DNA of 64,000 nt from positions 574,116 to 638,115 of the forward strand of contig NZ_JAGYPD010000003.1 of the NCBI RefSeq assembly GCF_018343515.1. Reading direction: 5' to 3'. Position numbers and translations under genes: made by a program. The notes beneath the pieces were generated by a model. The model searched no databases, was not told the DNA's origin, and saw nothing but the letters and a program-made list of their open reading frames with translations. Each line of letters opens with the position of its first letter. The stretch's first letter is position 1. The stretch is from Bacillus sp. FJAT-50079. Its GTDB lineage: Bacteria; Bacillota; Bacilli; Bacillales; Bacillaceae_C. Shown here one piece after another: positions 1 through 9,544 of the stretch.

Positions 1-615
1 CAAGGTCCACAAATTGAAAATGAAAACATTGAGCAGTTAAAAACGAAAATCAAAAGCTTGAAAAAAGGGGATCAATTAATTCTTTCAGGCAGCATTCCGG
101 CTGCGCTTCCAACTACCATTTATAAAGAACTCGTAAAAATATGTGTCGAGTTAGATGCTTCGTTCGTTGTTGATGCAGAAGGTAATCTATTAAGGAATGT
201 GTTAGCCTATCGGCCTTTTCTAATAAAACCAAATCATCATGAATTAGCAGACCTATTTCAAACTACTATTGATACACCAGAAGAAGCGATCAAGTATGGT
301 AAACAATTACTTGAAATGGGTGCACAAAATGTAATTGTTTCAATGGCAGAAAAGGGAGCTATCTTTATAAATAAAGAGAAGGTCTTGCATGCGACAGTCC
401 CTTCTGGAGATGTAAAAAGTTCAGTTGGTGCAGGAGATTCGCTTGTTGCTGGATTTTTAGCACAATTCTCGAAAACAGGCAATGTTGAAGAGGCTTTTCA
501 ATATGGCGTTGCATCAGGAAGTGCTACTGCTTTTTCCTTCGGTCTTTGCACCAAAGAGAAGATTGAGGCACTCCTTCCGCAAGTGAAAGTAAGCAAAAGG
601 GGAGATTCAGGATGA
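1..615 (+). CDS. fruK: 1-phosphofructokinase, C-terminal part (5' end outside window)
   Basis: The frame is open from the first base, so the true start lies upstream of the window. About 204 residues remain of a family of roughly 300. PfkB-family kinases phosphorylate fructose-1-phosphate to fructose-1,6-bisphosphate with ATP. Visible family features are the LSGSIPAALP segment, KPNHHELADLF, and the ATP/anion-hole signature SVGAGDSLVAGF with the catalytic Asp. The stop codon overlaps the ATG of the next gene, the fructose PTS transporter, by 4 bp. That coupling supports fructose-1-phosphate, the product of that PTS, as the substrate, rather than tagatose-6-phosphate. An internal TTG at 58 is not needed as a start because the upstream residues also fit the family. 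Confidence 0.93.
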   Translation, partial: QGPQIENENIEQLKTKIKSLKKGDQLILSGSIPAALPTTIYKELVKICVELDASFVVDAEGNLLRNVLAYRPFLIKPNHHELADLFQTTIDTPEEAIKYGKQLLEMGAQNVIVSMAEKGAIFINKEKVLHATVPSGDVKSSVGAGDSLVAGFLAQFSKTGNVEEAFQYGVASGSATAFSFGLCTKEKIEALLPQVKVSKRGDSG

Positions 616-2483
616 AAATAACAGAACTGTTAACCTTAGAAACCATCAATCTATCACTGAAAAGTCGTGATAAGCTCGGTGCAATTGATGAATTAGTCGA
701 TCAGTTGCATCGTGCTGGGAAGCTAAATGACAAGGAGAAATTTAAAACGGGCATTATGAAACGCGAAGAACAAAGCACGACAGGAATTGGAGAAGGCATC
801 GCTATACCACACGCAAAAACAGATGCTGTGAAAGTTCCGGCGATCGCCTTTGGAAAGTCCATCGATGGGATCGATTATGATTCACTAGACAATCAGCCTG
901 CGCATTTAGTTTTCATGATTGCAGCACCTGAAGGAGCCAATAACACTCATTTGCAAGCGCTCGCAAAATTATCTTCCATTTTAATGAACGTGGATGCAAG
1001 AAAAGAACTAATGGATGCAAACACAGCAGAAGAAATCATTGAGACAATGAATCGGTATGATCAAGAGGTTGAGGAAGAACAAGGAGAAGCACCGCTAAAA
1101 GCCGCGAGCATAGTCGCTGTCACAGCCTGTCCAACGGGAATTGCCCATACGTATATGGCCGCAGATGCTTTGAAAGCAAAGGCAAAAGAGTTAGGTGTTT
1201 CGATAAAGGTTGAAACAAATGGTTCTGGTGGAGCTAAAAACGTATTAACATCTGAAGACATTGAAAAGGCTACGGCCGTTATTGTTGCAGCAGATACGAA
1301 AGTAGAAATGGATCGCTTCAGCGGAAAACATGTTATCAAAGTCTCCGTCGCAGATGGAATTCGCAAGCCGCAGCAATTGATTGAAAATGCGCTGAAACAA
1401 GATGCTCCAATTTATCAAGGTGATGGCAGCCAGCAATCAAATCGTCAATTTGAAACGTCTAAAAAACGGGCTGGGTTTTATCAGCACTTAATGAATGGCG
1501 TATCGAATATGCTTCCATTTGTAGTCGGCGGGGGAATATTGATAGCGATATCATTTATGTTTGGAATTCAATCAGCTGATCCAAATGATCCATCATATAA
1601 TGCATTTGCAGCAGCTCTTAATACGATTGGGGGCGGAAATGCTTTTGGTTTAATGATTCCAGTATTAGCAGGATTCATTGCGATGAGTATTGCTGATCGA
1701 CCAGGACTCGCTCCAGGCATGGTTGGCGGTCTGATGGCTGCAACAGGCGGAGCTGGTTTTCTTGGCGGATTAATTGCTGGTTTCTTAGCAGGGTATATCG
1801 TTGTACTATTAAGAAGGATTTTCTCTCGATTGCCTGATTCATTAGAAGGAATCAAACCTGTCCTTCTTTACCCACTCTTTAGTATTTTGTTCACGGGACT
1901 TATTATGTTATTTATCGTTATTGACCCTGTAAAAGCAATGAATACTGGATTAACAAATTGGTTAAATGGCCTCGGTACAGAGAACCTTATTATTTTGGGA
2001 ATTATTCTTGGCGGCATGATGGCAATTGATATGGGCGGACCAATTAATAAAGCCGCATTCACATTTGGTATCGCGATGATTGATGCTGGGAATTTTGCTC
2101 CTCATGCGGCGGTGATGGCTGGCGGAATGGTGCCGCCACTTGGCTTAGCGTTAGCGACGACCTTTTTTAAACATAAATTTACCGCACAAGAAAGAGATGC
2201 GGGAAAAACGAATTATATTATGGGCGCGACCTTTATTACAGAAGGGGCGATTCCATTTGCAGCAGCAGATCCATTACGGGTCATTCCTTCAATCATTTTC
2301 GGCTCAGCGGTTGCAGGCGGATTGTCAATGGCATTTAAAATTGGCTTACCCGCTCCACATGGAGGGATCTTTGTAATCCCAATCATCGAAGGAAGCATCT
2401 TATTATATTTGCTCGCCATTGTTGCAGGATCAATCGCAACAGCTTTACTCATCGGTTTACTGAAAAAACCTGTGAACCGATAA
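612..2483 (+). CDS. fruA: Fructose-specific PTS enzyme IIABC
   Basis: This is a 623-aa membrane transporter that imports fructose and phosphorylates it to fructose-1-phosphate. Domains in order are IIA (about residues 1-150, phospho-His H67 in GIAIPHAK), IIB (about 165-265, phospho-Cys C173 in ACPTGIAHTYMAAD) and a multi-span IIC (about 290-620, with the AIDMGGPINKAAF and TEGAIPFAAADPLRVIP signatures). The length is as expected for FruA. The ATG overlaps the fruK stop (ATGA), so the two are translationally coupled. It closes the fru operon and is followed by a hairpin terminator. A close paralogue in this window (47136-49067) is assigned to mannosylglycerate by its neighbours. Confidence 0.95.
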   Translation: MKITELLTLETINLSLKSRDKLGAIDELVDQLHRAGKLNDKEKFKTGIMKREEQSTTGIGEGIAIPHAKTDAVKVPAIAFGKSIDGIDYDSLDNQPAHLVFMIAAPEGANNTHLQALAKLSSILMNVDARKELMDANTAEEIIETMNRYDQEVEEEQGEAPLKAASIVAVTACPTGIAHTYMAADALKAKAKELGVSIKVETNGSGGAKNVLTSEDIEKATAVIVAADTKVEMDRFSGKHVIKVSVADGIRKPQQLIENALKQDAPIYQGDGSQQSNRQFETSKKRAGFYQHLMNGVSNMLPFVVGGGILIAISFMFGIQSADPNDPSYNAFAAALNTIGGGNAFGLMIPVLAGFIAMSIADRPGLAPGMVGGLMAATGGAGFLGGLIAGFLAGYIVVLLRRIFSRLPDSLEGIKPVLLYPLFSILFTGLIMLFIVIDPVKAMNTGLTNWLNGLGTENLIILGIILGGMMAIDMGGPINKAAFTFGIAMIDAGNFAPHAAVMAGGMVPPLGLALATTFFKHKFTAQERDAGKTNYIMGATFITEGAIPFAAADPLRVIPSIIFGSAVAGGLSMAFKIGLPAPHGGIFVIPIIEGSILLYLLAIVAGSIATALLIGLLKKPVNR

Positions 2484-2498
2484 CATGATACTAAAAAC

Positions 2499-2537
2499 GG
2501 TGGGGCTGTCCTAGTAGTTAGAATAGCCCCGCTTTTA
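2499..2537 (+). terminator. Terminator after fruA
   Basis: Arms GTGGGGCT and AGCCCCGC surround a loop of about 17 nt and are followed by a short T run. It lies 16 bp after the fruA stop. Confidence 0.6.
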
Positions 2538-2567
2538 TACACAGGCAGTATCCATTTCCCTTACCGG

Positions 2568-3125
2568 AAGAAAAATTCCCGAAACGGTCAATCGGCCCCC
2601 GCTCGATTGCCCCATTTCCAGCAAAACTCCCGAATACGGTCAATCGCCCCCCGTTCGATTTTCCCATTCCAGCAAAGACTCCCGAATACGGTCATTCGGA
2701 CCCCGTTCGATTGCCCCATTTCCAGCAAAACTCCCGAATACGGTCAATCGCCCCCCCGTTCGATTGCCCCATTCCAGCAAAAAATTCCCCAAACGGTTAT
2801 TCGCCCCCCGCCCGATTTCCCCATTCCAGCAAAAAATTCCCGAAACGGTCAATCGCCCCTCGCTCGATTGCCCTATTCCGGAAGAAAAATTCCCGAAACG
2901 GTCAATCGGCCCCCGCTCGATTGCCCCATTTCCAGAAAAACTCCCGAATACGGTCAATCGCCCCCCGTTCGATTGCCCCATTCCAGCAAAAAATTCCCGA
3001 AACGGTCAATCGGCCCCCGTTCGATTGCCCCATTTCCAGAAAAACTCCCCAATACGGTCAATCGAACCCCGCTCGATTTTCCCATTCCAACAAAAACTCG
3101 CCAATAGGGGCAATCGAGTGCACGA
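2568..3125. repeat. 52-bp tandem repeat array A (about 11 units, C-rich top strand)
   Basis: This intergenic minisatellite lies between fruA and appC. Aligning on the core ACGGTCAATCG, unit marks fall at 2585, 2637, 2689, 2741, 2794, 2846, 2899, 2951, 3003, 3055 and 3107, so the period is 52 with two 53-bp steps. Each unit holds an inverted repeat, CAATCG - 8 or 9 nt - CGATTG, then CCCCATTCCAGCAAAA. Units alternate between 'GAAACGG' and 'GAATACGG' variants. The top strand has very few G outside the core. Long open frames cross the array only because the unit lacks stops; they have repeat-like composition and no credible start or RBS. Bases 3126-3215 hold nothing recognised apart from a GACAGTCCCC motif (see findings). 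Confidence 0.95.
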
Positions 3126-3219
3126 TGTTTACCAAAAGAGCAATTAGTATTACCTTTTAGACAGTCCCCTCCGAAGTTGATGTTGAAGCATTATTAAAGT
3201 AGACAAAGGTGCATAAATA

Positions 3220-3256
3220 AAGGAGAAGCTGCTCGTCTATGAAGCAGCTCCTTTTT
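3220..3256 (-). terminator. Terminator after appC
   Basis: Hairpin arms AGGAGAAGCTGCT and AGCAGCTCCT lie directly beyond the appC stop. Flanking A and T runs on both sides could let it act in either direction. Confidence 0.7.
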
Positions 3257-3258
3257 GA

Positions 3259-4167
3259 TTAGTCACTTTTCGGATCCAGTGCATCACGGAGTCCGTCACC
3301 TACGAAGTTAAAACATAGTACGGTAATTAAAATAAGTAAACCAGGAAAGGCGGGATACCAAGGCGCTTTTAAGAGAACGGTAAAGTTTTGTGCATCTTGG
3401 AGCATATTGCCCCAGCTCGGTGTAGGAGGTTGAACTCCAAGCCCTAAGTAACTTAAAGCCGCTTCTGAGAGAATAACTCCACCTACTAATAGAGTAGCTG
3501 CAACAATGATAGGCCCCATAGCATTAGGCAATATATGGCTGAAAATAATTTTTGATGCTCTCGTCCCTATTGTTCTCGATGCTAATACAAATTCCCGGGA
3601 TCTTAATGTTAGAAATTCCCCTCGAACTAGCCTAGCTGTGCTTGTCCATGAAGTTAATGCAAAAATAATAATAAGCTTGTCCCAACCAGGTTCAAAAATA
3701 GTAACAACCGTAATGAGTAAAAATAAACTGGGGATAGAAATGACAATATCAACAAATCTCATAAGAATAGCATCGATAATACCGCCAAAATATCCTGCAA
3801 GTGCACCAATCGTAGTGCCAATTATCATTGCGCCAGCTACGGAACAAAATGCGACTAATAAGGAAATTCTGCCACCGAAAAGCAGACGAGAAAAAATATC
3901 ACGGCCGAATCGGTCTGTACCCAACCAATATTCCTTTCCGGGGGGAGTAAGTTTAGCTACCAGATTTGGTTTATCTGGATTATACGGAGCGATCAAGGGT
4001 GCAAATATAGCCATAAGGATGATAATCAGTAAAATAATCGCACCTATTACAGCTAACTTATTTTTCATAAATTTACGTACAAATATTCTTGTCAACGTTT
4101 CGGGTTTTTGAATATTGGGATTTAACTCCGGCCCATCAATCGTCGTATTTGTATTATATTGTACCAA
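3259..4167 (-). CDS. appC: Oligopeptide ABC transporter permease AppC
   Basis: This is a 302-aa inner-membrane permease of the DppC/OppC type, the second half of the peptide channel. A cytoplasmic N-terminus is followed by a first membrane helix ([20 protein letters not shown]), the family signature ending [13 protein letters not shown], and the BPD_transp_1 domain with an EAA-like loop (about residues 190-240). The open frame extends upstream to 4227, but I place the start at TTG 4167. It sits 6-7 nt after a GAGGAGGGA ribosome binding site, and the resulting length matches known AppC. It is the last gene of the app operon, 13 bp after appB. Confidence 0.9.
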   Translation of the reverse strand: MVQYNTNTTIDGPELNPNIQKPETLTRIFVRKFMKNKLAVIGAIILLIIILMAIFAPLIAPYNPDKPNLVAKLTPPGKEYWLGTDRFGRDIFSRLLFGGRISLLVAFCSVAGAMIIGTTIGALAGYFGGIIDAILMRFVDIVISIPSLFLLITVVTIFEPGWDKLIIIFALTSWTSTARLVRGEFLTLRSREFVLASRTIGTRASKIIFSHILPNAMGPIIVAATLLVGGVILSEAALSYLGLGVQPPTPSWGNMLQDAQNFTVLLKAPWYPAFPGLLILITVLCFNFVGDGLRDALDPKSD

Positions 4168-4180
4168 ATTCAATCCCTCC

Positions 4181-5131
4181 TCAATACTCGATACGTGGAT
4201 CGAATACCGCATATAATATATCCGCAATTAAATTTCCAATAACGACAAATACGGAAGAAATAACTGTTAAGGCCATGATTACCGGATAATCACGTGTGAA
4301 TGCTGATTCAATGAATAATCGACCGAGGCCTGGCCAACTGAAAACTGACTCCGTAATAGCTGCACCACTGATAAAAGAAGGAATCATAAGTCCGAAAATG
4401 GTGATGATTGGTATTAATCCATTTCTAAGTCCATGTTTTAAAACGACTTTTAGTTCTTTAAAGCCTTTAGCCCTTGCCGTTCGAATGTAATCTTGATGAA
4501 GGACATCCAACATGCTTGAACGTGTGTATCGGGTGAGTGCGGCCATATCGGAAGCAGCCAATACAAATGCGGGCATAATTAAATGGTGAATTCTATCCCA
4601 AATGCTAAATGGCGCATTAAGTGTAGCTACACCACCAGTTGGGAACCATTTAAGTTGAACACCAAAAAATATAATCATCATTAATCCGAGCCAAAAGTTT
4701 GGAGTGGCGACTCCGAGAAATGAACCAACTGTTACGGAATAATCTTTAATTGTATAAGGCCGCATAGCTGATATAATACCTAGTGGTACGGCAATGATAA
4801 TCGCAAGAAGTGTAGAAACCCCCATAAGCAATAAAGTATTGGGAAGGCGGGCCAAGATCATTTCACTGACTGGAACACCACGATTTATAATTGAAGTACC
4901 AAAATCGCCTTGAATCATTTTTCCAAGCCATACGATATATTGTTTATGGACAGGTTCATCTAAGCCGTATTTTTCTCTAAACTTTATTTGATCTTCTGGT
5001 TTTAAATTTGGATCCATCATTAATGTTGTTGGGTCACCGGGTGCTGCTTGAATGATGGCAAATGATATGATCGTAATTCCGAGCAATAATGGGATGGCCA
5101 TCAGTGTGCGACGAATAATATAGGAAACCAT
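4181..5131 (-). CDS. appB: Oligopeptide ABC transporter permease AppB
   Basis: This is a 316-aa permease of the DppB/OppB type. The N-terminus is typical ([20 protein letters not shown]), followed by a periplasm-facing segment with [10 protein letters not shown] and about six membrane helices. The EAA loop is near residues 205-235 ([13 protein letters not shown]). It starts at ATG with a strong AAAGGAGGA ribosome binding site. It is separated from appA by a 128-bp gap that contains an internal hairpin terminator, so its expression is probably lower than that of the binding protein. It forms a heterodimeric channel with AppC. Confidence 0.92.
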   Translation of the reverse strand: MVSYIIRRTLMAIPLLLGITIISFAIIQAAPGDPTTLMMDPNLKPEDQIKFREKYGLDEPVHKQYIVWLGKMIQGDFGTSIINRGVPVSEMILARLPNTLLLMGVSTLLAIIIAVPLGIISAMRPYTIKDYSVTVGSFLGVATPNFWLGLMMIIFFGVQLKWFPTGGVATLNAPFSIWDRIHHLIMPAFVLAASDMAALTRYTRSSMLDVLHQDYIRTARAKGFKELKVVLKHGLRNGLIPIITIFGLMIPSFISGAAITESVFSWPGLGRLFIESAFTRDYPVIMALTVISSVFVVIGNLIADILYAVFDPRIEY

Positions 5132-5210
5132 TTTTTATCCTCCTTTCAAATTCATCATTGTATCTAAAGATATGCAATCGCATATTAATTTTCGAAGTTT
5201 TGGATAAAAA

Positions 5211-5246
5211 AGAAAAAGGGGAGGCGAATAGCCATTCCCCTTTTCT
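5211..5246 (-). terminator. Intra-operon terminator/attenuator between appA and appB
   Basis: The hairpin has arms AGAAAAAGGGGA and TCCCCTTTTCT. On the minus strand it is followed by a T-rich run, just after the appA stop. Partial termination here would give excess binding protein over permease, a common arrangement in ABC importer operons. Confidence 0.7.
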
Positions 5247-5259
5247 ATACTCTCATCGA

Positions 5260-6945
5260 TTATTCAGTTGGTTTTAACCACCACTTATGAGCTTTGTAAA
5301 TATAATTTTTTGCATGGAATTCATATCCCTGCATTTCTGCTGGCATAGCACGATACTCTTCAGGATAATAAATGAACGTATATGGTTGATCTTCAGCTAA
5401 TTGTTGTTGGATTTTTCCAATTAGCTCTTTACGTTTTTCTTTATCTCTTTCTTGCAATTGCTCATCCATTAGTTTATCAAGCTCGGGGTTGGAGTAAGCA
5501 ATCATGTTATTCCCGTTTTCAATATTTTTCGTATGGAAAATCCCGCTTGGATCTGGGTCCGTCGCTAAGCTCCAGCCAAGGAGAAGCGCTTCAAAATTTC
5601 TGTTTGGTGGGTTAATATCTTTAATTAAGGCACCAAATTCCATGATTTTTGGTTTCGCTTCGATGCCAATTTCTTTAAATTGATCTTGTAGAAGAACGGC
5701 TATATCTTCACGAGTTTTATTACCTTGGTTTGTTTTAACTTCAAAGGAGAAGCGTTTCCCGTCCTTCTCAAGAATTCCATCTGAGCCTGGCTCCCAACCT
5801 GCATCAGCAAGCATTTGTTTCGCTTTTTCCGGATCATATTCGAATCTTGGAACATCATCATTATAAGCCCAGCTCAATGGACTTTCAGGGACGTCAGCGA
5901 CTTTCCCTTTTCCTTCCATGATGACATCTACAATGGTTTGACGGTCGATTGCATGTGTAAGTGCTTGACGTACTTCCTTTTCTTTAAATAAATCATTTGC
6001 TTCGTTGTAACCTAAGAAAGTGTAGGAAAGTGCAAGACCATGTTCAAGTTTAATACCAATTTCATCCGCAAAGCCTTCCACTGTTTCTACATCCGATAAG
6101 TTGACACCGGACCAGAAGTCAATATCACGATTTTGCAGCTGTGTTAACATCGCATTTGCATCCGTAATGATTTTCATTGTAATGGTATCCAAATGTGGTC
6201 GACCTAAATAAAAATCATCGAATGCTTCTACCTTCACATATTCTCCGGCTTTATTCTCGACAAATTTAAATGGACCTGATCCAATAGGTGTTTTCGTATT
6301 GAATGAATGTTCACCGAGCTCTGCAATCGGAACATCACCAAGAATATGTTCAGGAAGAATTCCAAAGCTTAATCCAACGGATGGGAATTGGACGTCAACT
6401 TTATTTAAATGGAATTTCACCGTTAAATCATCGACTTTTTCAACGCTTTCCAATGATTCGAAATAATCACCGCGGATCCCATCATAATCCTCACTTAATG
6501 GAATATTGTATGTGAATACAACGTCGTCAGCAGTTAAAGGCTCGCCATCATGGAATTTAATTCCTTCACGAAGCTTAACGGTTAAAGTCATTCCATCATC
6601 TGATTCTTCGATGCTTTCAGCCATTGCATCCTCTGTAGTTGCCTCGAACCCATCCACCTCTGAGCTAACTAAGCCGTCAAAGATTAGAGCTTCAACATCG
6701 GAGCTCACTGAGTCATTAGAATAAAGCGGGTTAAATAATGTCGGATTCCCACTTGAACCAATAACTAAATCCCCGCCATCAACTGGTTCATTACTAGCCT
6801 GTGGTTCTTCTTTTTCCGGCTCTTCCTGTGCCGGTGGTTCATTGCTTTCTGGTTCATTGTTCGCATTGTTTCCACCGCTACAAGCGGCTAGAAACATCGA
6901 TAAGACGAGCATCATACTTAATAAAAGCCAAGCTGGTTTTCTCAT
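5260..6945 (-). CDS. appA: Oligopeptide-binding lipoprotein AppA
   Basis: This is a 561-aa extracellular solute-binding protein (SBP_bac_5). Its N-terminal lipoprotein signal ends in the lipobox LSMFLAAC (Cys22), followed by an acidic, Asn/Glu/Pro-rich linker. The family signature (AMAESIEESDDGMTLTVKLR, then FHDGEPLTADDVVFTYN) lies near residues 105-150. The open frame runs to 7065, but the ATG at 6945 follows a GGGGGGAG ribosome binding site and begins the signal peptide, so it is taken as the start. It captures peptides for the AppBC channel powered by AppDF. Position in the D-F-A-B-C order, as in B. subtilis app, supports App over Opp or Dpp. Confidence 0.9.
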   Translation of the reverse strand: MRKPAWLLLSMMLVLSMFLAACSGGNNANNEPESNEPPAQEEPEKEEPQASNEPVDGGDLVIGSSGNPTLFNPLYSNDSVSSDVEALIFDGLVSSEVDGFEATTEDAMAESIEESDDGMTLTVKLREGIKFHDGEPLTADDVVFTYNIPLSEDYDGIRGDYFESLESVEKVDDLTVKFHLNKVDVQFPSVGLSFGILPEHILGDVPIAELGEHSFNTKTPIGSGPFKFVENKAGEYVKVEAFDDFYLGRPHLDTITMKIITDANAMLTQLQNRDIDFWSGVNLSDVETVEGFADEIGIKLEHGLALSYTFLGYNEANDLFKEKEVRQALTHAIDRQTIVDVIMEGKGKVADVPESPLSWAYNDDVPRFEYDPEKAKQMLADAGWEPGSDGILEKDGKRFSFEVKTNQGNKTREDIAVLLQDQFKEIGIEAKPKIMEFGALIKDINPPNRNFEALLLGWSLATDPDPSGIFHTKNIENGNNMIAYSNPELDKLMDEQLQERDKEKRKELIGKIQQQLAEDQPYTFIYYPEEYRAMPAEMQGYEFHAKNYIYKAHKWWLKPTE

Positions 6946-7033
6946 ATTACTCCCCCCAAATCGTTTAATTAAATCATTTGAAACTTGTAAGCGTAGATTC
7001 TCATGAATCACCCCTTTCAAGTAGTCGCTTGAT

Positions 7034-8062
7034 TTATTCAGATGGATATAAATGACAAGCAACATAATGTTCAGGCTTCACTTCTCGGAAGGTCGGCACT
7101 TGTTTGCGACAAATATCCATCGCCGCCGGGCAGCGTGTATGGAAGACACAACCAGCGGGTGGATTTGCCGGACTTGGCAATTCACCGGTAAGTACAATTC
7201 GTTCACGTTTTTGCATACCTCTTCTTTTTGGTACAGGAACAGCCGAAAGCAATGCTTGTGTATAAGGGTGAAGCGGGTCTTCATATAAATCTTTCTTTTT
7301 TGCCAATTCCATCATTTTCCCAAGATACATCACACCAACACGGTCACTTATATGGCGAACAACACTTAAGTCATGGGAAATGAAAATATATGTAAGTCCA
7401 AATTCTGCTTGCAAATCTTCCATTAAATTTATAATTTGCGCTTGAATCGACACGTCTAATGCGGAAACGGCCTCATCAGCAATGATTAATTCAGGATTGA
7501 GTGCAAGGGCTCGGGCAATTCCAATTCGCTGTCGTTGACCACCGGAAAATTCATGCGGATAACGGTTAATAAATGATGGATTAAACCCCACTCGTTCTAA
7601 AAGCTCGGAAATTTTTTCTTCTCGGCGTTTATAGTCATATAAACCGTGAGTAATCAAAGGTTCACTTAAAATCGATTTCAATGTTTTGCGCGGATTCATT
7701 GAGGCATAAGGATCTTGAAAAATCATTTGTATATTTTTCCTTACATGCCGACTCAATGCTCGTTCTGATATATGTGTAATATCATGACCTTTAAATTGAA
7801 TCTTGCCATCTGTTGGTTCATAAAGACGAATCAGTGTTCTGCCAGCCGTCGATTTTCCGCATCCTGATTCTCCGACAATTCCTAGTGTCTCACCTTTTTT
7901 TACGTAAAAGGAGATGCCATCGACCGCTTTAATATGACCAACTGTTTGTTGGAAAATACCAGCCTTAATTGGGAAGTACTTTTTTAAATTATCAACCTTT
8001 AATAAAAATTCTGAATCATCTTTGGGTAATGAAGCATTTGCTGACTCAACTAGCGTACTCAT
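7034..8062 (-). CDS. appF: Oligopeptide ABC transporter ATP-binding protein AppF
   Basis: This is a 342-aa ATPase. It has Walker A (GESGCGKST, about residue 65), the ABC signature FSGGQRQRIG, Walker B with ELIIADEAVSALD and the switch His in FISHDLSVV. A C-terminal oligopeptide/dipeptide ABC extension carries CVFHTRCP and a Cys pattern (C..RCP...C) typical of OppF/DppF, which may bind an Fe-S cluster. The ATG overlaps the appD stop by 4 bp. It pairs with AppD to energise peptide uptake. A frame shadow upstream of appA overlaps its 3' end and is not real. Confidence 0.92.
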   Translation of the reverse strand: MSTLVESANASLPKDDSEFLLKVDNLKKYFPIKAGIFQQTVGHIKAVDGISFYVKKGETLGIVGESGCGKSTAGRTLIRLYEPTDGKIQFKGHDITHISERALSRHVRKNIQMIFQDPYASMNPRKTLKSILSEPLITHGLYDYKRREEKISELLERVGFNPSFINRYPHEFSGGQRQRIGIARALALNPELIIADEAVSALDVSIQAQIINLMEDLQAEFGLTYIFISHDLSVVRHISDRVGVMYLGKMMELAKKKDLYEDPLHPYTQALLSAVPVPKRRGMQKRERIVLTGELPSPANPPAGCVFHTRCPAAMDICRKQVPTFREVKPEHYVACHLYPSE

Positions 8063-9045
8063 GTTTTGGCCTCCCCTTTGTCATCGTATAAAAAGCAGCG
8101 TACAGAACGTTGATCATCAACAGCAGTCAGGCTCGGCATTTCATGATAACAACGATCAAACGCATGTGGACAACGAGGTGCAAATCGGCAACCTTTCGGA
8201 AAGTTTTCCGGTGAGGGAACACTTCCATGGATGGGAACGAGTCGCTCGGAATCATCATCAACAGATGGGATCGATTCCATTAATCCGATTGTATATGGGT
8301 GAAAAGGCTCTGTAAACAAATCATCGACCGGTGCATTTTCAACTACCTGTCCACAGTACATGACAAGCACCTTGTCAGCAATTTCGGATACAACGCCAAG
8401 GTCGTGGGTAATGATTAAAATAGAGGTGCCAAATTTAACGCTTAGTTCTTTCATTAGATCTAAAATTTGTGCTTGAATTGTAACATCAAGTGCAGTTGTC
8501 GGCTCGTCGGCAATTAATAGTTTCGGATCGCAGCTCATCGCCATCGCGATCATCACACGTTGCCTCATTCCACCTGAAAGACGATGAGGATAATCATTCA
8601 ATATTTCCTCTGCTCGTGAAAAACCAACCAATTTTAATAAATCAATCGCTTTTCGAGTCGCTTCTCTTTTCGTCAACTTTTTATGATAAATAAGTACTTC
8701 CGTAATTTGCTCTCCAATCGTTAGAACGGGGTTAAGAGAAGTCATCGGTTCTTGGAAAATCATTGAAATATCATTGCCACGGACATGGCACATATCGTTT
8801 TCAGAAAGCTTCACTAAATCGGTTCCATTAAATACGATTTCACCATCAACGATTTTTCCCGGCGGACTTGGGATCAGCTTCAAAATCGAAAGGGAAGTAA
8901 TACTTTTCCCAGACCCAGATTCGCCAACGAGCGCAACGGTTTCACCTTTTTTGATTTTAATATCGACACCATCCACAGCTGGGATGACTTTATCATTATT
9001 AAAAAAATGTGTTTTTAAGTTTTTCACATCTAATAATGTAGACAA
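8059..9045 (-). CDS. appD: Oligopeptide ABC transporter ATP-binding protein AppD
   Basis: This is a 328-aa ATPase with Walker A (GESGSGKSITS), signature LSGGMRQRVMIA, Walker B (LLIADEPTTALD) and switch HDLG. The OppD-type C-terminal domain has GCRFAPRCPHAFDRC. It starts at TTG, 7-8 nt after GGCGGTGA; no ATG fits. First gene of appDFABC. No clear promoter or operator was identified upstream, although the region is strongly AT-rich. In B. subtilis the App system takes up longer peptides and contributes to competence and sporulation signalling; that role is inferred here from the operon order. Confidence 0.92.
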   Translation of the reverse strand: MSTLLDVKNLKTHFFNNDKVIPAVDGVDIKIKKGETVALVGESGSGKSITSLSILKLIPSPPGKIVDGEIVFNGTDLVKLSENDMCHVRGNDISMIFQEPMTSLNPVLTIGEQITEVLIYHKKLTKREATRKAIDLLKLVGFSRAEEILNDYPHRLSGGMRQRVMIAMAMSCDPKLLIADEPTTALDVTIQAQILDLMKELSVKFGTSILIITHDLGVVSEIADKVLVMYCGQVVENAPVDDLFTEPFHPYTIGLMESIPSVDDDSERLVPIHGSVPSPENFPKGCRFAPRCPHAFDRCYHEMPSLTAVDDQRSVRCFLYDDKGEAKT

Positions 9046-9364
9046 AAGATTGTCACCGCCCTTAGTTTATACGGAATATTATAAAAATTGTTGATATATA
9101 AATTGTATAACAGTCTACCAATCTACTCAATCTTAAATCATATGTCTTAACTACTATTTTGATATATTAAAGTATTCTAAAAAAACTTACTTATTATGTA
9201 TATTATTATAAATCTGTTTTGAATACAATAACTTTTTATCATTTCATATATAGGACCATAGTAAGGAAATACTAGAAGAATGGGGAGGATTGTCATATTT
9301 TCGAATATTATTTCGAATTTTTGAATATATCGGGTTGCGAACTATGCTACAAAAATGTATTGGA
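9046..9364. other. AT-rich intergenic region upstream of appD
   Basis: No gene was found. The stretch is very AT-rich with scattered TATAAT-like hexamers on the minus strand, so the app promoter presumably lies here. I could not choose one pair of -35/-10 boxes with confidence. Confidence 0.5.
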
Positions 9365-9365
9365 A

Positions 9366-9394
9366 AGAGCGGTCCCGTAAAAGGACCGCCCTTT
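9366..9394 (-). terminator. Terminator after small membrane protein gene
   Basis: Hairpin GCGGTCC - loop - GGACCGC lies directly beyond the stop of the minus-strand gene at 9395. The T run is weak. Confidence 0.55.
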
Positions 9395-9544
9395 CTACCT
9401 TGCTCGATTACGACCGGTAATAAGATTAAAAATGAAAACGATAACGGCAGCAACGAGTAAAATATGAATTAGAGCTCCTCCAACTTTCGCAATAAAACCA
9501 AGGAGCCAGAGAACAAGTAAAATCCCAATAATTGTCCAAAGCAT
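9395..9544 (-). CDS. Small membrane protein, lmo0937/DUF5670 type
   Basis: This 49-aa protein begins MLWTIIGILLVLWLLGF, has two hydrophobic segments and ends in a basic tail (GRNRAR). It matches the short lmo0937-family membrane proteins common in Bacillales, often of one or two dozen copies across related genomes and of unknown role. The ATG at 9544 is preferred over that at 9550 because it lies 8 nt from AAAGGA. The gene stands alone, with a hairpin immediately after it. Another frame here gives a longer shadow without a credible start. Confidence 0.8.
   Translation of the reverse strand: MLWTIIGILLVLWLLGFIAKVGGALIHILLVAAVIVFIFNLITGRNRAR

Noticed and set aside
2607-3160. Several overlapping ORFs of 113-166 aa in array A (both strands)
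   Set aside because: They arise because the 52-bp unit contains no stops. They have repeat-derived composition, no usable ribosome binding site and no family resemblance.
6946-7065. Longer N-terminus for AppA
   Set aside because: The extension overlaps the appF end and would place the lipoprotein signal 40 residues inside the protein. ATG 6945 has the ribosome binding site.
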